Shown one piece after another: positions 62,714 to 64,000 of a stretch of DNA of 64,000 nt. The DNA lies in NCBI RefSeq assembly GCF_023856365.1, contig NW_026042415.1, positions 248,001-312,000 on the forward strand. Direction: 5' to 3'. The DNA is from Brienomyrus brachyistius (Eukaryota; Chordata; Actinopteri; Osteoglossiformes; Mormyridae). Under the pieces are notes generated by a model, which saw nothing but the letters and a program-made list of their open reading frames with translations, had not been told where the DNA came from and made no database searches. Made by a program: the position numbers and the translations under genes. Numbering within the stretch: position 1 is the stretch's first letter; each line of letters begins with the position of its first letter.

Positions 62714-63149
62714 CTCAAACGGGGGGGGCGGGTCTCAGCGTGTCACACGCATCACCAGTTCATGCGTAATCAGCTGTAAGTCTCTGTGAAAAAGTGTCAA
62801 GCTCAGAAAAAGCTAAACCAGGACCCAACAAACTGTAGGGCACTGCATTTATTTGCAGCTCCCATTCAGCAGATGTCACGCACACACCAGGAGAAGGCCA
62901 CACGGTCTGTGTGAGCAAACCCTTTTAGATCAAAGTCTGAAGCCCCCCACCCTTATTCAAACTGCTGCTTTCAAAGCCTCGTGCGTCGTGGCCACAACTT
63001 CCAAAGTCTCCTCACATTCAGTATCCATTTGGTACCAAATCATGGTACTATTTTGGTCCAGCGTGGAGAGCTGGGGGGGTTACGGTGAACCCAGGGGCTG
63101 CTTTTCAAGTTTTCACGAAAAATTCCACATCTCCTCATGAGGTGGCTTT
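62714..63149. other. Unique sequence, nothing recognised
   Basis: Complex sequence; a 95-codon plus-strand frame has no recognisable domain. Confidence 0.5.
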
Positions 63150-63480
63150 CGTGAGAATGCAGAAAATGTATTTCGGGACGGATCCAGGGCAAAAATTAAT
63201 TAATGGGCCTTTGAAGTGAAGTGCGGGGCTGTGGTGATACAATTATAGCATCTCTGTGAACTGTCAGGATTTCAGAATTATAAAAATCACACCGGATTGG
63301 CAGTAGTACTTAGGCAAGAAAAGGGAGAAAATAAATCATTTCACACTTCCGCAAGATATTTAACAATTTACAGCTCAATTTGCAAGCTCTCTCTTTTTCC
63401 CTGAGTCCCAAAGACAGTAATATTTATAGGATTTATAAACAGGAAAATGTTTTCTGTATAATTTATAGTCCTTCCTATTT
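63150..63480. promoter_or_regulatory. Candidate conserved noncoding block
   Basis: AT-rich and complex: CAAAAATTAATTAATGGG near 63190, TGATACAATTATAGC near 63234 and AAATAAATCATTTC near 63328. No repeats and no open frame. Inference from texture only. Confidence 0.3.
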
Positions 63481-63744
63481 CCATTCCTCACATGGCTGTG
63501 CAGCTGTCCTCTATGGATTGTTGACCTGTGCCTGTACACACTCGCTGTTTAGTACTCGCACCATACTCTGGGCAGTGACAGTAACGATCTCTGTGTCCTC
63601 ACAGCCCCGAGGTTCAGACTGACCATTCGATTCCTGCCACCGGCGCTGCATATTAGAAGTTTGCGTGGGGTTTCTCTGGCTTGCAAAAGCATGTACCGAA
63701 GTGAACCAGTCTGGATCGCCCATGGAGAAAGACTGTGTCTGTGA
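63481..63744. other. Unique sequence, nothing recognised
   Basis: Complex sequence before a SINE fragment; no gene is recognised. Confidence 0.5.
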
Positions 63745-63870
63745 ACGTGTCAGCCTCCCTGTGCCCAGCGACGGGCCAGCATCCCATCCAGGGAAGCCCT
63801 GCCAAGTGTCCCAGTATCCCTCTGCCCTGTTCTGGATGGCAAATATGGATGGATCGTTACCTGCAATAAT
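63745..63870 (+). mobile_element. SINE 3' fragment
   Basis: AGCGACGGGCCAGCATCCCA, TCCAGGGAAGCCCTGCCAAG and CCCTCTGCCCTGTTCTGG, then ATGGATGGATCG, follow the plus-strand order of the (GGAT)n-tailed SINE. The tail is only two to three units long and the head is missing. Confidence 0.65.
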
Positions 63871-64000
63871 ATTAATACTAGTAGTGTTTTTTTAGACGAC
63901 ATTTGGATTTTGCACAGTAGCATGTTGCTTATTTGCTGTACGAAGTGGCCCTCGTGGGCCTTCAAAAGGTACAGAGCAGATTCCCAGTTGAACCAGAGAT
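63871..64000. other. Unique sequence at the window edge
   Basis: Nothing recognised; the window ends in complex sequence. Confidence 0.5.

Overview
The window is vertebrate, almost certainly ray-finned fish, nuclear DNA with no gene I can support. The fish call rests on two tRNA-derived SINE families with teleost-type layout. One is a short element with a tRNA-like head at the right end of 1290-1521. The other has a tRNA-like head, a body and a (GGATGGAT)n tail; its best copy is 34966-35294, with fragments at seven other places. There is also a dispersed repeat bounded by TTGTGGGGAC/GTCCCCACAA inverted ends. CA/GT runs are abundant. Operons, ribosome-binding sites, rRNA and a free-standing tRNA are absent. 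Many poly-C/poly-G runs suggest a particular fish genome style, but I cannot name the species.

Every long open reading frame I examined is a by-product of tandem repetition. Arrays whose unit lacks stop codons stay open in several frames and on both strands, so they give long repetitive 'proteins' with no recognisable domain. No open frame outside the arrays resembles a protein family I know. The only weak exon-like candidate is a small minus-strand frame near 39926-40130.

Layout. 1-9.4 kb: mostly unique sequence, one SINE (1290-1521), a 20-bp minisatellite (2401-2680) and several C/G runs. 9.4-12.4 kb: a composite of (CCAT)n, a SINE scrap and a 19-copy 18-bp array, then a 30-bp array. 12.4-20.5 kb: unique, partly AT-rich blocks with a GC-rich duplication (16.0-16.2 kb) and an 11-bp array (18.0-18.4 kb). 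20.5-24.8 kb: a SINE fragment followed by an 80-bp array, then a 56-copy indel-free 20-bp array. 24.8-32.3 kb: unique blocks, a 75-bp triplication and a 1-kb 12-bp array. 32.3-43.6 kb: SINEs, a 40-bp array, an inverted-end repeat, a decayed 56-bp array and a 49-copy 21-bp array. 43.6-64 kb: mostly unique sequence with TAATTA-rich blocks, a 23/24-bp alternating array, a five-copy amplification of a dispersed-repeat end and a G-rich 22-bp array.

Nothing here forms a pathway. The picture is a gene-poor intergenic or very large intronic region. Complex AT-rich blocks rich in homeodomain-type sites could be conserved regulatory elements, although conservation cannot be judged from one sequence. 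They alternate with about twenty tandem arrays. The most interesting single site is a complex block at 56796-57060 carrying two consensus-perfect RFX X-boxes in the same orientation 101 bp apart. The most interesting repeat biology is the repeated link between dispersed-element ends and tandem arrays.
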